IMG/VR virus record: IMGVR_UViG_3300042518_000880
Coordinates: 1-28,715 of that record
Source of the DNA: a virus
Reading direction: 5' to 3' (one strand)
Length of the DNA: 28,715 nucleotides
Shown here piece by piece: positions 1 to 7,569 of the stretch; within the stretch, counting starts at the first letter, position 1, and the number at the start of each line of letters is the position of its first letter. Made by a program: the position numbers and the translations under genes. The notes beneath the pieces are model-generated. The model made no database searches, had not been told where the DNA came from, and saw only the letters and a list, made by a program, of their open reading frames with translations.

Positions 1-156
1 CGCAACGGTGGTCGCCGTGAGGGTATCGGCATGGGTTCGACGCCCGAGGCGGCAGAGCGGGCGTGCTGCTTCTACGGCCGGTATCGGATCGTCGAGAAGG
101 GCGTGGCGTGGTCGCCCGTCCGCCGCATGTGGTTCGCCGTGATTCGCTACGAGTGA
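1..156 (+). CDS. C-terminal fragment of an unknown protein
   Basis: The reading frame is open from the first base to a TGA at 154-156, giving 51 residues of a gene that begins outside the window. The fragment contains a GxGxTxExAExACCFYGRYRIVE-like stretch and ends in WFAVIRYE. The Gly-rich turn followed by an Ala-rich helix loosely recalls the second half of small alpha/beta RNA-binding folds, but that is only a resemblance. I do not recognise the family. A strong intrinsic terminator follows ten bases after the stop, so this is the last gene of an upstream transcription unit. The frame and stop are clear; the function is unknown. Confidence 0.6.
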   Translation, partial: RNGGRREGIGMGSTPEAAERACCFYGRYRIVEKGVAWSPVRRMWFAVIRYE

Positions 157-165
157 GCCGCGAGA

Positions 166-208
166 CGCGGGGGTCGCTTCGCACGTGAGCGGCCCCCGCG
201 TTTTTCTT
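166..208 (+). terminator. Rho-independent terminator
   Basis: The arms 166-178 (cgcgggggtcgct) and 188-200 (agcggcccccgcg) pair over 13 bp with a single G-T wobble around a 9-base loop. They are followed directly by TTTTTCTT (201-208). This is a textbook intrinsic terminator on the + strand. It separates the gene ending at 156 from the methyltransferase/glycosyltransferase group that starts about 12 bases further on. Confidence 0.9.
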
Positions 209-219
209 GAGTGCATGGC

Positions 220-849
220 ATGCCAGCCGAAATTACGCCCGACGACCCGTTCGGAAAAGCCATCGCGGCGGTGATGGCTCAGGGCGGGTTTTCGTCTGTG
301 CTTGAGATTGGATCGTTTGACGGGCAAGGCTCGACGCAGGTGTTCATCGAATCGCTCCGCGGCGCGGCGTCGCCCCGGCTTGTCTGCGTCGAGGCCAACC
401 CGGCCCGACACCTGGAACTTCGGCAGCGAACCGCGGCATACCCGTGGGTTTCGGCGGTCTGCCGGTCGTCTATTTCCCTTGCGTCGCTGACGCCGCGGGT
501 CTTCGACCGCGACGTGTGGCAGTCGCCGTACAACGGCCTGCAGTACCCGCGCAAGGTGGTCGAAGATTGGTGGCACGAGACTCAGCGAACCCTTGCCGGC
601 GCAGGGCGTGGCTACCTTGAATCCACGACCGACACGTTCGACGTGGCCTTGATCGATGGGGACGAGTTCACCGGGTATGACGACTACCGGCTCATCAAGG
701 ATCGTGTGCGGTGTCTGATGCTCGACGACGCGTTTCACGCATTCAAGTGCCACCGGGCGAACCGCGAACTGGCCGCAGACCCGGCTTGGTTCCCGGTGTG
801 GTGCGACTCGACCGTGCGAAACGGAGCAGCGATATGGGTGCGCCGCTGA
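220..849 (+). CDS. Class I SAM-dependent methyltransferase-like protein
   Basis: The 209-residue product has a Rossmann methyltransferase signature. VLEIGSFDGQGS (about residues 27-38) is the glycine-rich SAM loop, CVEANP with E59 is the acidic residue expected to hold the ribose, and DVALIDGDEF (141-150) followed by LMLDD matches later core strands. FkbM-type and Methyltransf_24-type enzymes, which often act on sugars or small molecules, are the closest families I can name; the substrate is unknown. I prefer ATG 220. A GTG at 211 is also in frame, but it directly abuts the terminator T-tract and has no Shine-Dalgarno. The next gene starts inside this one (834), so it is probably co-translated with two glycosyltransferases. 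The role as a glycan-modifying methyltransferase is inferred from context. Confidence 0.75.
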   Translation: MPAEITPDDPFGKAIAAVMAQGGFSSVLEIGSFDGQGSTQVFIESLRGAASPRLVCVEANPARHLELRQRTAAYPWVSAVCRSSISLASLTPRVFDRDVWQSPYNGLQYPRKVVEDWWHETQRTLAGAGRGYLESTTDTFDVALIDGDEFTGYDDYRLIKDRVRCLMLDDAFHAFKCHRANRELAADPAWFPVWCDSTVRNGAAIWVRR

Positions 850-1556
850 ACATCACCGTCTCGGCATATAACCGCCCGCGGTATCTTGAGCAGACGCTCG
901 CGGCGTTGCGGTCGTGCCGCGGCATCGACGAGTGCCGTGCGGTGGTGCTGATCGACGCCTCTGACGAGTCTGTGCATTCCGCTGCGATCGCGGCCCGGTA
1001 CGGCTTTGAGTCTCGCACCTACGCCGACCGTCAGGGGTGCAACAAAGCGATCCGCAACGCTCTGGCGTACGGGTTCAGCGAGATGGGCAGCGAGTTCCAC
1101 GTTCATCTTGAGGACGACACGGTGCCGACGCGCGACTGCCTGCGGTGGTTCGCGTGGGCGAGGGATGAGTACCGCAACGACCCTCGCGTGATGAACGTCT
1201 CGGGCTACCAAAAGATCAGCAACGGGCGGCCCGGCGAGTGCGGACTGCGGAGGTGGTTCACGCCGTGGGGCTGGGGCGTCTGGCGGGACCGGTGGATCGG
1301 GCTGCACTTCGGGTGGGTGCCAGACGACGAAAATTCGTGGGACGTGATCGTGAATCACGCCCTGCGGGCCGGGCGGTATGAGGTATTCCCCGCCGTCAGC
1401 CGCATCCAGAACATCGGAGCGGAGCGGGGCACGCATGTGCCGAGTGCCGAATGGCACGCCGCACACCACCACGTTGCCGAAACGGCTGACGACATCGCGG
1501 CTCACGTGGAGCGGTGGACGGCGACCCGCGTAGACGACAAGGCCGATCACGCATGA
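834..1556 (+). CDS. GT-A type glycosyltransferase (GT2/GT13-like)
   Basis: The 240-residue product opens with NITVSAYNRPRYLEQTLAAL, the typical first strand and helix of a nucleotide-sugar GT-A fold. An acidic metal-site motif, HLEDDTVPTRDCLRWF (E93-D95), follows, and then an aromatic GWGVWRDRW segment like the acceptor region of GnT-I-type (GT13) and related GT2 enzymes. GGAG at 823-826 lies 7 bases before ATG 834 and decides this start, which overlaps the methyltransferase by 16 bases. It overlaps the next glycosyltransferase in an ATGA. The expected reaction is transfer of a sugar from a nucleotide-sugar to an unknown acceptor. The presence of a whole trio suggests stepwise building of a decorated glycan on virion or host surface. 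Confidence 0.8.
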   Translation: MGAPLNITVSAYNRPRYLEQTLAALRSCRGIDECRAVVLIDASDESVHSAAIAARYGFESRTYADRQGCNKAIRNALAYGFSEMGSEFHVHLEDDTVPTRDCLRWFAWARDEYRNDPRVMNVSGYQKISNGRPGECGLRRWFTPWGWGVWRDRWIGLHFGWVPDDENSWDVIVNHALRAGRYEVFPAVSRIQNIGAERGTHVPSAEWHAAHHHVAETADDIAAHVERWTATRVDDKADHA

Positions 1557-2419
1557 GCGAAATCACCTACAACGACCTGACAGACCACGGGGCCGACAAG
1601 CTCCTGCCGCCCGACGCGGAGTTCGTCGAGGACTACCACTCGCGAGTCGCAGCCGGCCGGCTGTGGGCGTCGCGGTCGTCGGTGGCGTTCGTGGGCATCT
1701 GCCGCAACGCGATGCCGTGGCTGCACTGGACGCTCGGGCGCGTTGAAGTCACCGGTCGCTACTTTGGTCATTGGTCGGCGTTCATCTACGAAAACGACTC
1801 GACCGACGGAACCAAAGAGCGGCTTGCCCAGTGGGCCGACGACGAGGCCCGTCAGGTATCGCTGAACGTCAACGGCCGCCCGCACCTCAACCACACGACC
1901 GAGACGGCCCGCACGTTCGCGCTGGCTGAGTACCGCACCGCGTGTCAGTCATGGGTTCGGGCCAAGGCCGTCGTACCGGATTACGTCGTGGTGTTCGACA
2001 CCGACCCGTGGGGCGGCTGGAGCGTGGACGGCGTCTTGAACTCCATCGGCTGGCTGTCCGACCCGGCGAGCCCGTTCTATGGCGAGGCCGCGATGGCTTC
2101 GTATTCGTGGGGCGAGGTTCGGCAGGCGGCGGGGCCGATGGCGATTCATTACGACGCCTTCGCAGCGCGGCTCAACCACTGGCAGCGGCGGGACCAAAAC
2201 TGGTTTCACCTGTGGCATCCGGCGGTCGGCTCCCCCCCGGTGCCGTTCCGGTCGGCGTTCGGGCAGTTGGCAGTCTATCGAACGGCCGACTACCTCCGCG
2301 GCAGGTACACGGGCGAGGACTGCGAACACGTCACGTTCCACCGCTCGATCGGCCGGCCGGTCTACCTCAACCCGTCGAGCCGCTGCGTTTCATTTTGGGT
2401 ACCGCACGATGCCCGGTGA
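1553..2419 (+). CDS. Glycosyltransferase, GT69-like
   Basis: The 288-residue product contains SVAFVGICRNAMPWL and then YENDSTDGT (residues 79-87). It has a central VVVFDTD (145-151) that would be the metal-binding DxD, and later acceptor-side segments rich in Trp and His. An ENDSTDGT turn followed by DxD is what I associate with GT69 (Cap59/CMT1-like mannosyltransferases) and similar GT-A enzymes found in phages; the donor sugar is not predictable. ATG 1553 overlaps the upstream TGA (ATGA), indicating translational coupling with the other glycosyltransferase. The 3' end overlaps the start of the 2409 gene by 11 bases. Confidence 0.75.
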   Translation: MSEITYNDLTDHGADKLLPPDAEFVEDYHSRVAAGRLWASRSSVAFVGICRNAMPWLHWTLGRVEVTGRYFGHWSAFIYENDSTDGTKERLAQWADDEARQVSLNVNGRPHLNHTTETARTFALAEYRTACQSWVRAKAVVPDYVVVFDTDPWGGWSVDGVLNSIGWLSDPASPFYGEAAMASYSWGEVRQAAGPMAIHYDAFAARLNHWQRRDQNWFHLWHPAVGSPPVPFRSAFGQLAVYRTADYLRGRYTGEDCEHVTFHRSIGRPVYLNPSSRCVSFWVPHDAR

Positions 2420-2807
2420 CACGTCCAAGATCGACATCGGCACGCTGCGGGTGCAGTGGGACTCGCACTCGTCGATGGCGGCCATTTGCTCGTTCTGGAC
2501 GGTTACGCGGGACCAGTTGATCCGGCTCAAGCACGTCGTGCCGCTGGCCCCTCGGCACGACCGCCGGCTGAGGGTCAAGCCCCCGCGGGAAGAAGAACCG
2601 CCGCCTGAGGAAGTCGCGGCCAGCGAGGCCAGCCTCGACCTAGCCCCGATGATCGCGGCCCGTGCCACCTGCGAGTCGGCCTTGTGGACGGACGAGGTGC
2701 GAGCGGCCAGACAGGTCCAGAAAGCGACGCCGTTTCGGCTCCGCGTCGTGGAATGCCCCGCGGAACTCACTGACATGATGGACAGCCTGAATCGCGGCTG
2801 CGAGTGA
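2409..2807 (+). CDS. Small protein with possible helix-turn-helix
   Basis: The 132-residue product has an N-terminal segment (about residues 8-50) that reads like a three-helix homeodomain/GcrA-type DNA-binding unit: a Trp/Ser-rich first part, an AAICSFWTVTRDQLIRLK helix pair, then a basic RHDRRLR tail. An acidic proline-rich linker (PPREEEPPPEE) and a C-terminal Ala-rich helical part follow. It begins inside the upstream glycosyltransferase (overlap 11 bases). A local regulator or DNA-binding accessory role is a weak inference. I do not recognise the C-terminal half, and no catalytic motif is visible. Confidence 0.55.
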   Translation: MPGDTSKIDIGTLRVQWDSHSSMAAICSFWTVTRDQLIRLKHVVPLAPRHDRRLRVKPPREEEPPPEEVAASEASLDLAPMIAARATCESALWTDEVRAARQVQKATPFRLRVVECPAELTDMMDSLNRGCE

Positions 2808-2867
2808 ACTGCAAGGGGGCGGGGCCTGGATGGCAGGATACGACACCCCCTTCGGAGGCATCTACGC

Positions 2868-3167
2868 ATGGACAACTACGGTGCGACGCCAAGCGAGTTG
2901 CAGCAGTACGGCAACCTGAACCTCTGGCAGTCGCTGATGCTCTTGCAGAGGTGGTCGCCGCTCATCAACTTCGTGCGGGCATTTCTTGCCGAAACGGACC
3001 CGTACAGGCAGTCGATCATCGTGGCCGACGCCGCCGAGTGGTGTGCTTCTCAGACCAAGGCGACGCTCGACGACGAGTTCGTCAGGCTGCTGGCTGACGT
3101 GGTGAAGACGCCGCAGGGTGAATCGCTGGCCCGGTGGATCGTGGCCCAAGCAGAGGCACTCCGGTGA
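2868..3167 (+). CDS. Hypothetical small helical protein
   Basis: The 99-residue product appears largely alpha-helical (LWQSLMLLQRWSPLINFVRAFL, then several Ala/Leu-rich helices) with no transmembrane span or known motif. GGAGG at 2854-2858 is spaced 9 bases from ATG 2868 and supports the start. The stop overlaps the GTG of the following membrane protein (GTGA), so it is translationally tied to the membrane-protein and protease cassette downstream. I do not recognise the family. The 60 bases upstream hold only the ribosome binding site and no clear promoter. Confidence 0.65.
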   Translation: MDNYGATPSELQQYGNLNLWQSLMLLQRWSPLINFVRAFLAETDPYRQSIIVADAAEWCASQTKATLDDEFVRLLADVVKTPQGESLARWIVAQAEALR

Positions 3168-3757
3168 ACACCGATGATCTCGTTCGTCTCGCAGCGGTGG
3201 TGGCGGCGGTTGCTCTCGTCGCTGGCCCGTACGTCGGCCAAGCCGGCCCGTGGCTGCTTGAAGCCTGGAAGCGTGGCAAGCCCTACGCCGGCACCGCCGG
3301 CCGGGCAGCGGCCGCAGGGCTGATTCTGTGGGCCGCGTGGGGCAACCTGCCGTCGCTCCCGAGCCTGCCGACGCGGCCTGTCACGGTGGACCTGCCTAGC
3401 GAGTCCATGCGTCAGACGGTCCAGCCGGTCGCCGACGCTTTGCGGTCGCTCCCGGCGTCCGACCGGGCACTGTGGCGTGAGGTGTGGAGCAAGGCTGGCA
3501 TCGTCGTGGCCGCCGAGTCAACGGCTCTCCAGCCGGCGTTCCGCGACACCCGCGAACTGCGGGCTTTCACTGCCACGGCTCTCGACATCGCATGGCGGCG
3601 GATCGGCGGTCACGCTCCCGGCAGACACGAATCGCTCAGGGGGGCCGTGGAAGCCTCGTACAAGGCCGTGCTGGGATCTGACGACGTGCCGGTCACTGCC
3701 GACACTCGCGGCCGCTACGTCGAACTGGCGAAGGCTCTGGCATGGGCGGGGGGCTGA
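3164..3757 (+). CDS. Predicted two-helix membrane protein
   Basis: The 197-residue product has two N-terminal hydrophobic spans, at about residues 6-25 and 45-62, with a short basic loop (LEAWKRGKPY) between them. A Pro/Leu linker and a soluble Ala-rich domain of about 120 residues follow. GTG 3164 overlaps the preceding TGA (3165-3167). The position directly before a papain-like protease, with more membrane proteins following, suggests a role at the host inner membrane, possibly during lysis. It is longer than a classical holin, so it may instead anchor or regulate the protease. Confidence 0.65.
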   Translation: MNTDDLVRLAAVVAAVALVAGPYVGQAGPWLLEAWKRGKPYAGTAGRAAAAGLILWAAWGNLPSLPSLPTRPVTVDLPSESMRQTVQPVADALRSLPASDRALWREVWSKAGIVVAAESTALQPAFRDTRELRAFTATALDIAWRRIGGHAPGRHESLRGAVEASYKAVLGSDDVPVTADTRGRYVELAKALAWAGG

Positions 3758-3760
3758 GAC

Positions 3761-4684
3761 ATGGCCGACCGTGGCATGGGGTACGTCCCCGATCCCGAAG
3801 GTGCGGAGTCGTTCGTCGCCACGTTGCGGCACCCGACGCTGGCACAAGCCGGGCCTGACCTTCGGGCGGCCGGCGAAGACGTGATGCTCTACCCGGCGTT
3901 GCTCGCCTGCTCGCCGTCGTGGCGTCGCGGCTCGCAGGGCAACGTTGGCAGTTGCGTCGGCTGGGGCGCGTCGCTCGCCGTGGACGTGCTCGCCGCGTGC
4001 GACATCCACTGGCGGAAAGAGCCCGAGACGTGGAAGGGCCGCGTGATCGAGTCGAGCCTTTACGGGTTCTCTCGGGTCGAGGCCCGCGGCCAGCGGACGA
4101 ACACCGGCGGCGACGGGTCCACAGGCTTTCACGCGGCCAAGAGCATCCGCGACTTCGGCTGCCTGCACTACGGCGTTGACTACGCCGGGACGATCATCCG
4201 CGAAGAGGGCAAGCAGGCCCGTGATCGCGACTGGGGCCGCAATGGCGTGCCCGACGTGCTCGAGCCGTTCGCCAAGGAACGGCGGTGCTCGGAGACGACG
4301 CTGGCCACGAACTTCAACGAGGCCGCCGCAGCGATCAGCAACGGTTACCCGGTCGTCGTGTGCAGCGGGCAGGGATTCAGCATGTCCCGCGACGCCGACG
4401 GGTTTTGTTCGGCAGGTGGTGTCTGGTGGCACTGCATGGCCTTCATCGGAGCCCGTTTCGGCAAGCGTCCCGGCCTGCTCTGTGCCAATTCGTGGGGCGA
4501 CTCAAACACCACCGGCAAGCACTACCCCGAGGACATGCCCGAGGCCGTCCGCAACTGCTCGTTTTGGGTGGACGCCGAGGTCGTGGACCGCATGCTGTCT
4601 GGCCGTGACTCCTACGTCTACGCCGGGTACAGCGGGTTCAAGCCGACCGCCCTGCCCGACAACTGGCTGCGAGGGATTCTGTGA
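3761..4684 (+). CDS. Papain-family (C1-like) cysteine protease
   Basis: The 307-residue product carries the three landmarks of papain-like peptidases in the right order. QGNVGSCVGWGAS holds a candidate nucleophile C65 (compare QGxCGSCWAF), GGVWWHCMAF holds the candidate H224, and LLCANSWGD holds N243 in the family NSWG motif. There is no obvious signal peptide. No propeptide is evident, although the first 55 or so residues before the Cys motif may be a short one. The gene lies between a membrane protein and a lipoprotein, overlapping the latter by one base (TGATG). A peptidase rather than a muralytic enzyme in this position suggests digestion of host envelope proteins or proteolytic processing. 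A virion-associated role is also possible. Confidence 0.85.
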   Translation: MADRGMGYVPDPEGAESFVATLRHPTLAQAGPDLRAAGEDVMLYPALLACSPSWRRGSQGNVGSCVGWGASLAVDVLAACDIHWRKEPETWKGRVIESSLYGFSRVEARGQRTNTGGDGSTGFHAAKSIRDFGCLHYGVDYAGTIIREEGKQARDRDWGRNGVPDVLEPFAKERRCSETTLATNFNEAAAAISNGYPVVVCSGQGFSMSRDADGFCSAGGVWWHCMAFIGARFGKRPGLLCANSWGDSNTTGKHYPEDMPEAVRNCSFWVDAEVVDRMLSGRDSYVYAGYSGFKPTALPDNWLRGIL

Positions 4685-4950
4685 TGCGTTACCTGCTCGC
4701 TTTTCTCGTCGTCGCTGCCGGCTGCGTTGCCACGCTGCCCAGCGACAACAGCGTATCCGCTGACCTGGCCGCCGAGACGGCCCGCATGATCGTTCAAATG
4801 CGGCACGAGCCGGCCCCGACGCCAGCCCCCCCGAAGCCCGTCGTGCCAGCCGGCAAGTGCCCCAAGTGCCTCGGCACCGGCCGCATGAGCACGGATGGCC
4901 GCATTGTGATCACCTGCCCGGAGTGCGGCGGAACGGGGAACGCGAAATGA
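4684..4950 (+). CDS. Small lipoprotein with DnaJ-like double CxxCxGxG motif
   Basis: The 88-residue product starts MRYLLAFLVVAAGC, a short signal peptide ending in a lipobox (VAAGC) with the lipidated Cys at residue 14. A helical stretch and a Pro-rich spacer (EPAPTPAPPKPVVP) follow, and then two zinc-binding repeats, CPKCLGTGRM and CPECGGTGNA, like the DnaJ central zinc domain. ATG 4684 overlaps the protease stop; a GTG one codon earlier is less likely. A small outer-membrane lipoprotein in a lysis-like cassette would normally be considered an outer spanin candidate, but the zinc motif is unusual and could bind a protein partner. Lipidation and zinc binding are inferred from motifs. Confidence 0.75.
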   Translation: MRYLLAFLVVAAGCVATLPSDNSVSADLAAETARMIVQMRHEPAPTPAPPKPVVPAGKCPKCLGTGRMSTDGRIVITCPECGGTGNAK

Positions 4951-5279
4951 CACGGGACGAACTCGACGCCTACGTGTGGTCGCAGTTGAGCGTGCGGAAG
5001 CACGCCGCCGGCCGGCGCGTGGTCAGCCGCATCGTGGCGGACGCCGTGCGTGATTGGCCGTCGGCCGCCATGGCCAGAAGCGACCACGGCGAGGTCCAGG
5101 CGTTCGGCAGCATCTACGCCAAGAGCCTTGCCAGACGGCAGCAGCAGTACGGCATGGGCATCATCCTGACGCTCGTGCTGTCGGCCTTGATCAGCGAGGT
5201 CGTGAAGACGCTGATCCGCTGGTGGCTGGAAAGCCGCGACAACCGGGCAGCGATGCAAGCGATGCGGGAGACACCATGA
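4947..5279 (+). CDS. Single-pass membrane protein
   Basis: The 110-residue product has a basic amphipathic N-terminal region and one strong transmembrane helix, YGMGIILTLVLSALISEVV (about residues 68-86), followed by KTLIRWWLESRDNR. ATG 4947 overlaps the lipoprotein stop (ATGA), and its own stop overlaps the next gene in the same way. This tight coupling in a run of membrane-associated genes suggests one functional unit, possibly holin or antiholin or an inner-membrane partner for the lipoprotein. No family is recognised. Confidence 0.65.
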   Translation: MTRDELDAYVWSQLSVRKHAAGRRVVSRIVADAVRDWPSAAMARSDHGEVQAFGSIYAKSLARRQQQYGMGIILTLVLSALISEVVKTLIRWWLESRDNRAAMQAMRETP

Positions 5280-5533
5280 CCGACGCCACTAAGGAAACGG
5301 TTTTTCAACTGCTCCGCGAGTACGGATTCGCCACGCTGGTTGCGTGTTTTCTCGGCTACGTCGGCCGACAGGACGTGATCTTGCCGATGGTTGAGTCGCA
5401 CCGGGAGTTCCTGAAGGACATCGCCGAGACGCAACGCGAGATCAGTCAGGCCGTTGGCGAGCAGACGAAACTGCTATACGCACTTCAGCCGCGGCTGGTG
5501 AACGACAACAAGCCTGACCCGACGAGGAACTGA
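5276..5533 (+). CDS. BhlA/UviB-like holin candidate
   Basis: The 85-residue product has the architecture of BhlA/UviB-type small phage membrane proteins: a short N-terminus ending LLREYGFATLVACFLGYVG (one membrane span, about residues 15-30), then an amphipathic coiled helix with repeated acidic and basic residues (ESHREFLKDIAETQREISQAV) and a polar C-terminus. ATG 5276 overlaps the previous stop. In other phages this family is often placed beside lysis genes and can permeabilise the membrane. Here it closes the protease and membrane-protein cassette, which fits a holin role, though function is inferred from shape and context. Confidence 0.65.
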   Translation: MTDATKETVFQLLREYGFATLVACFLGYVGRQDVILPMVESHREFLKDIAETQREISQAVGEQTKLLYALQPRLVNDNKPDPTRN

Positions 5534-5537
5534 CACC

Positions 5538-6779
5538 ATGGGCATGAGCGGACGGCTACTGAGGCCGAAAGGTTCTTCAGCGCCGGTGTTCACCGAAGCG
5601 GGCTACACCCGCCTGTGGTGCGTGACGGATAAATCCACAGGCAACGTCACCGGGACTGCGGAATCCGACACCGGATTCTACGCCGTGAAGTGGTGGGACA
5701 ACACCACGACGGTGTACGAGAGTGGCGACACGTTCAGCAAGTCGGCGGGGGGGAGGAAGGCGTTTGAGATTTTCCCGTCCGATACGATGGGCGATCCAGA
5801 GGGCCAGTTCGACGGCTTCGACATTAGCGACAACGCGCTCACGCAAGTGCGTGCCGAAGATGTATCGCTGTTTGGTTCGGCTGGCTGGCCGGGCTTTTGG
5901 TATTGGACGTACCCGGCGGGAATGCAGAATTGGTTTCCGGGCACGCCCGCCGGGTACGAAGGCGGGACAATCAGCAAAAACTCGCTATCGGCCACCGCGC
6001 TAGACCAGTTCTACGCCGACTTGGACGCAGGCGGTGGAAGACTGTTCGTTGATCGCAATCCCGGCATCGGCGCCGACACCCCGACGATTGCGACAACGAA
6101 GGGGTATACAGTGTTTGGGAGCGTGCCGCCGCAGACGACGGTCCTGCTGCCGTTCGACAGCAATTTCGATGACGCTACGGGGGGCGCGCCGATCCCCTCA
6201 TATAGTGGCGATGTGTTCATCGACGCGTCGGTAAAGAAGTACGGGGCTGGCTCACTGCGCGCGGAAGGCGGGTATCTGGAGTTCGCAGACAGCCCGGCGT
6301 TTGACATCAATTACCTTGAGCCGTTTACGATTGAAATGTGGCTGCGCATCAACGAACGCGGCAATGGCTACTGTACTGTGGCCACGAAGCGATCGGGCGT
6401 TGACTGGCAATGGCTTGTTGGTTTCAGCAATCCCGAGACGGCGAATTTTTACTTTTCTGCAAACTCCTCTGGTGGCGGTGGTGGCGCCGGCGGGCAAAAC
6501 GAAGTATTTGACCCGACCGAAATGGACGAGGGCGTGTGGTATCACTACGCAATCGTCGGAGTCCCTGGCACCGTGAAGATGTATCGCAACGGCGCGGAGG
6601 TCGCATCCGGCCCCTTCGCCTCGCAGCCTAACAACGGGCAACCTGTGACACTGGGAGCGTTGGCGGGAGGAGGCGAGCCGTTTGACGGGAACATTGATGA
6701 CTTTCGCGTTGTGAAAAATGCGGCAGTATATACCGCGAACTTCACCCCCCCCACCGGCCCGCTCGGAGTGTACCCGTAA
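5538..6779 (+). CDS. LRR-cap plus LamG domain adhesin-like phage protein
   Basis: The 413-residue product has two parts. Residues about 20-195 resemble the degenerate leucine-rich-repeat modules seen in phage and environmental proteins. They hold a WDNTTTVYESGDTFS beta region, FDISDNALTQV, and the closing cap NSLSATALDQFYADL...DRNPG...TIATTKGYTVFG. Residues about 200-405 form a concanavalin A-like LamG/Laminin_G_3 sandwich, with LLPFDSNFDD, FTIEMWLRI, GVWYHYAIVG, VKMYRNGAEVASG and GNIDDFRV in order. GAGGA at 5523-5527 precedes ATG 5538. It probably binds carbohydrate, so a receptor-binding or virion-surface role is likely. It overlaps the sulfotransferase gene by one base (TAATG). Confidence 0.8.
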   Translation: MGMSGRLLRPKGSSAPVFTEAGYTRLWCVTDKSTGNVTGTAESDTGFYAVKWWDNTTTVYESGDTFSKSAGGRKAFEIFPSDTMGDPEGQFDGFDISDNALTQVRAEDVSLFGSAGWPGFWYWTYPAGMQNWFPGTPAGYEGGTISKNSLSATALDQFYADLDAGGGRLFVDRNPGIGADTPTIATTKGYTVFGSVPPQTTVLLPFDSNFDDATGGAPIPSYSGDVFIDASVKKYGAGSLRAEGGYLEFADSPAFDINYLEPFTIEMWLRINERGNGYCTVATKRSGVDWQWLVGFSNPETANFYFSANSSGGGGGAGGQNEVFDPTEMDEGVWYHYAIVGVPGTVKMYRNGAEVASGPFASQPNNGQPVTLGALAGGGEPFDGNIDDFRVVKNAAVYTANFTPPTGPLGVYP

Positions 6780-7471
6780 TGTTTTACTACTCCACCCCCA
6801 ACTACAGCGTTGCCCTCAACGCGAAGGTCGGCTCAACGGCGATGGCCCGCGCGCTCATTCGGCAGTTCTATCCGCGACTGGACTGGCTGATTCGCACTGC
6901 TGCCTTTCCGGCCGGCGTGACAGAGGCAGATCGTCCGTTCCATTGGATGTGTCCCGGCAGGCGGACGCCTGACAAACCTGTGGTCCTCCTCGTCCGTGAT
7001 CCTGTGGACAGGTTCATCACAGCCTGCCAGCAAGTCGGCATCAGCACGCGAAAGGCGGATGCCGCGATTGCCTCACTGGTTGAAGACAAGCCGTTCGCGA
7101 GGTCGAAGCCCAGCGACATTACGCCCGAGCGATGGGCCGAGCAGCGAGAGCGGGCGGCCAAGCGGGTGGCGCGAATGCAGCGGCGTGACAGAAAGTGGCG
7201 GCCGGATCGGCTGCGTGCCGACGCGCATTTCTTCCACCAGTACCAGTACGCAGTCGGCCCGACAACCTGTTTCCGATTCCCTCGCGACATTGCGGCGGCG
7301 GCGGCGTTCATCGGCATCGACGCCCCTCTGCCGGAACTCAACCGGGCACGGCGGGAAAAGCCGACACTGACCAAGCAGGAGGCCGATGCGGTGCGGGCGT
7401 ACTACGCGGTGGACCAAGCCCTGTTCGATGCGATCGCGCAGGCTGGATACGTCTACACGCCGCCCGCGTGA
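6779..7471 (+). CDS. Sulfotransferase-family protein
   Basis: The 230-residue product shows the two PAPS-binding signatures of the sulfotransferase fold. NAKVGSTAMARAL (14-26) is the 5'-phosphosulfate loop and VLLVRDPVDRFITAC (69-83) is the 3'-phosphate-binding motif. Later helices include PTLTKQEADAVRAYYAVDQALFDAI, which is like the C-terminal region of carbohydrate sulfotransferases. The length is close to minimal for the family. ATG 6779 overlaps the stop of the LamG protein, so the two are co-translated. It may sulfate a glycan on the virion or the host surface; the acceptor is unknown. Confidence 0.8.
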   Translation: MFYYSTPNYSVALNAKVGSTAMARALIRQFYPRLDWLIRTAAFPAGVTEADRPFHWMCPGRRTPDKPVVLLVRDPVDRFITACQQVGISTRKADAAIASLVEDKPFARSKPSDITPERWAEQRERAAKRVARMQRRDRKWRPDRLRADAHFFHQYQYAVGPTTCFRFPRDIAAAAAFIGIDAPLPELNRARREKPTLTKQEADAVRAYYAVDQALFDAIAQAGYVYTPPA

Positions 7472-7569
7472 CGCTCTTCACCTTAGAGACAGCCGTGCGG
7501 TTCAATGAGATCGAAGTCGTCGCCATCGCTGACGCGGTGGCCCTGCTGCCGCAAACCCCCGAACCGTGA
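7468..7569 (+). CDS. Possible 33-residue ORF after the sulfotransferase
   Basis: GTG 7468 overlaps the sulfotransferase TGA (GTGA), the same coupling used by many real genes here. The frame encodes 33 residues with a helical FNEIEVVAIADAVALL core. No homology can be judged at this length, and there is no independent Shine-Dalgarno beyond what coupling would provide. It could be a genuine small protein or chance. Confidence 0.3.
   Translation: MTLFTLETAVRFNEIEVVAIADAVALLPQTPEP

Noticed and set aside
2830-2919. 29-codon ORF beginning MAGYDTPFGG
   Set aside because: It overlaps the better supported 2868 gene by 52 bases and contains that gene's ribosome binding site; no motif supports it.
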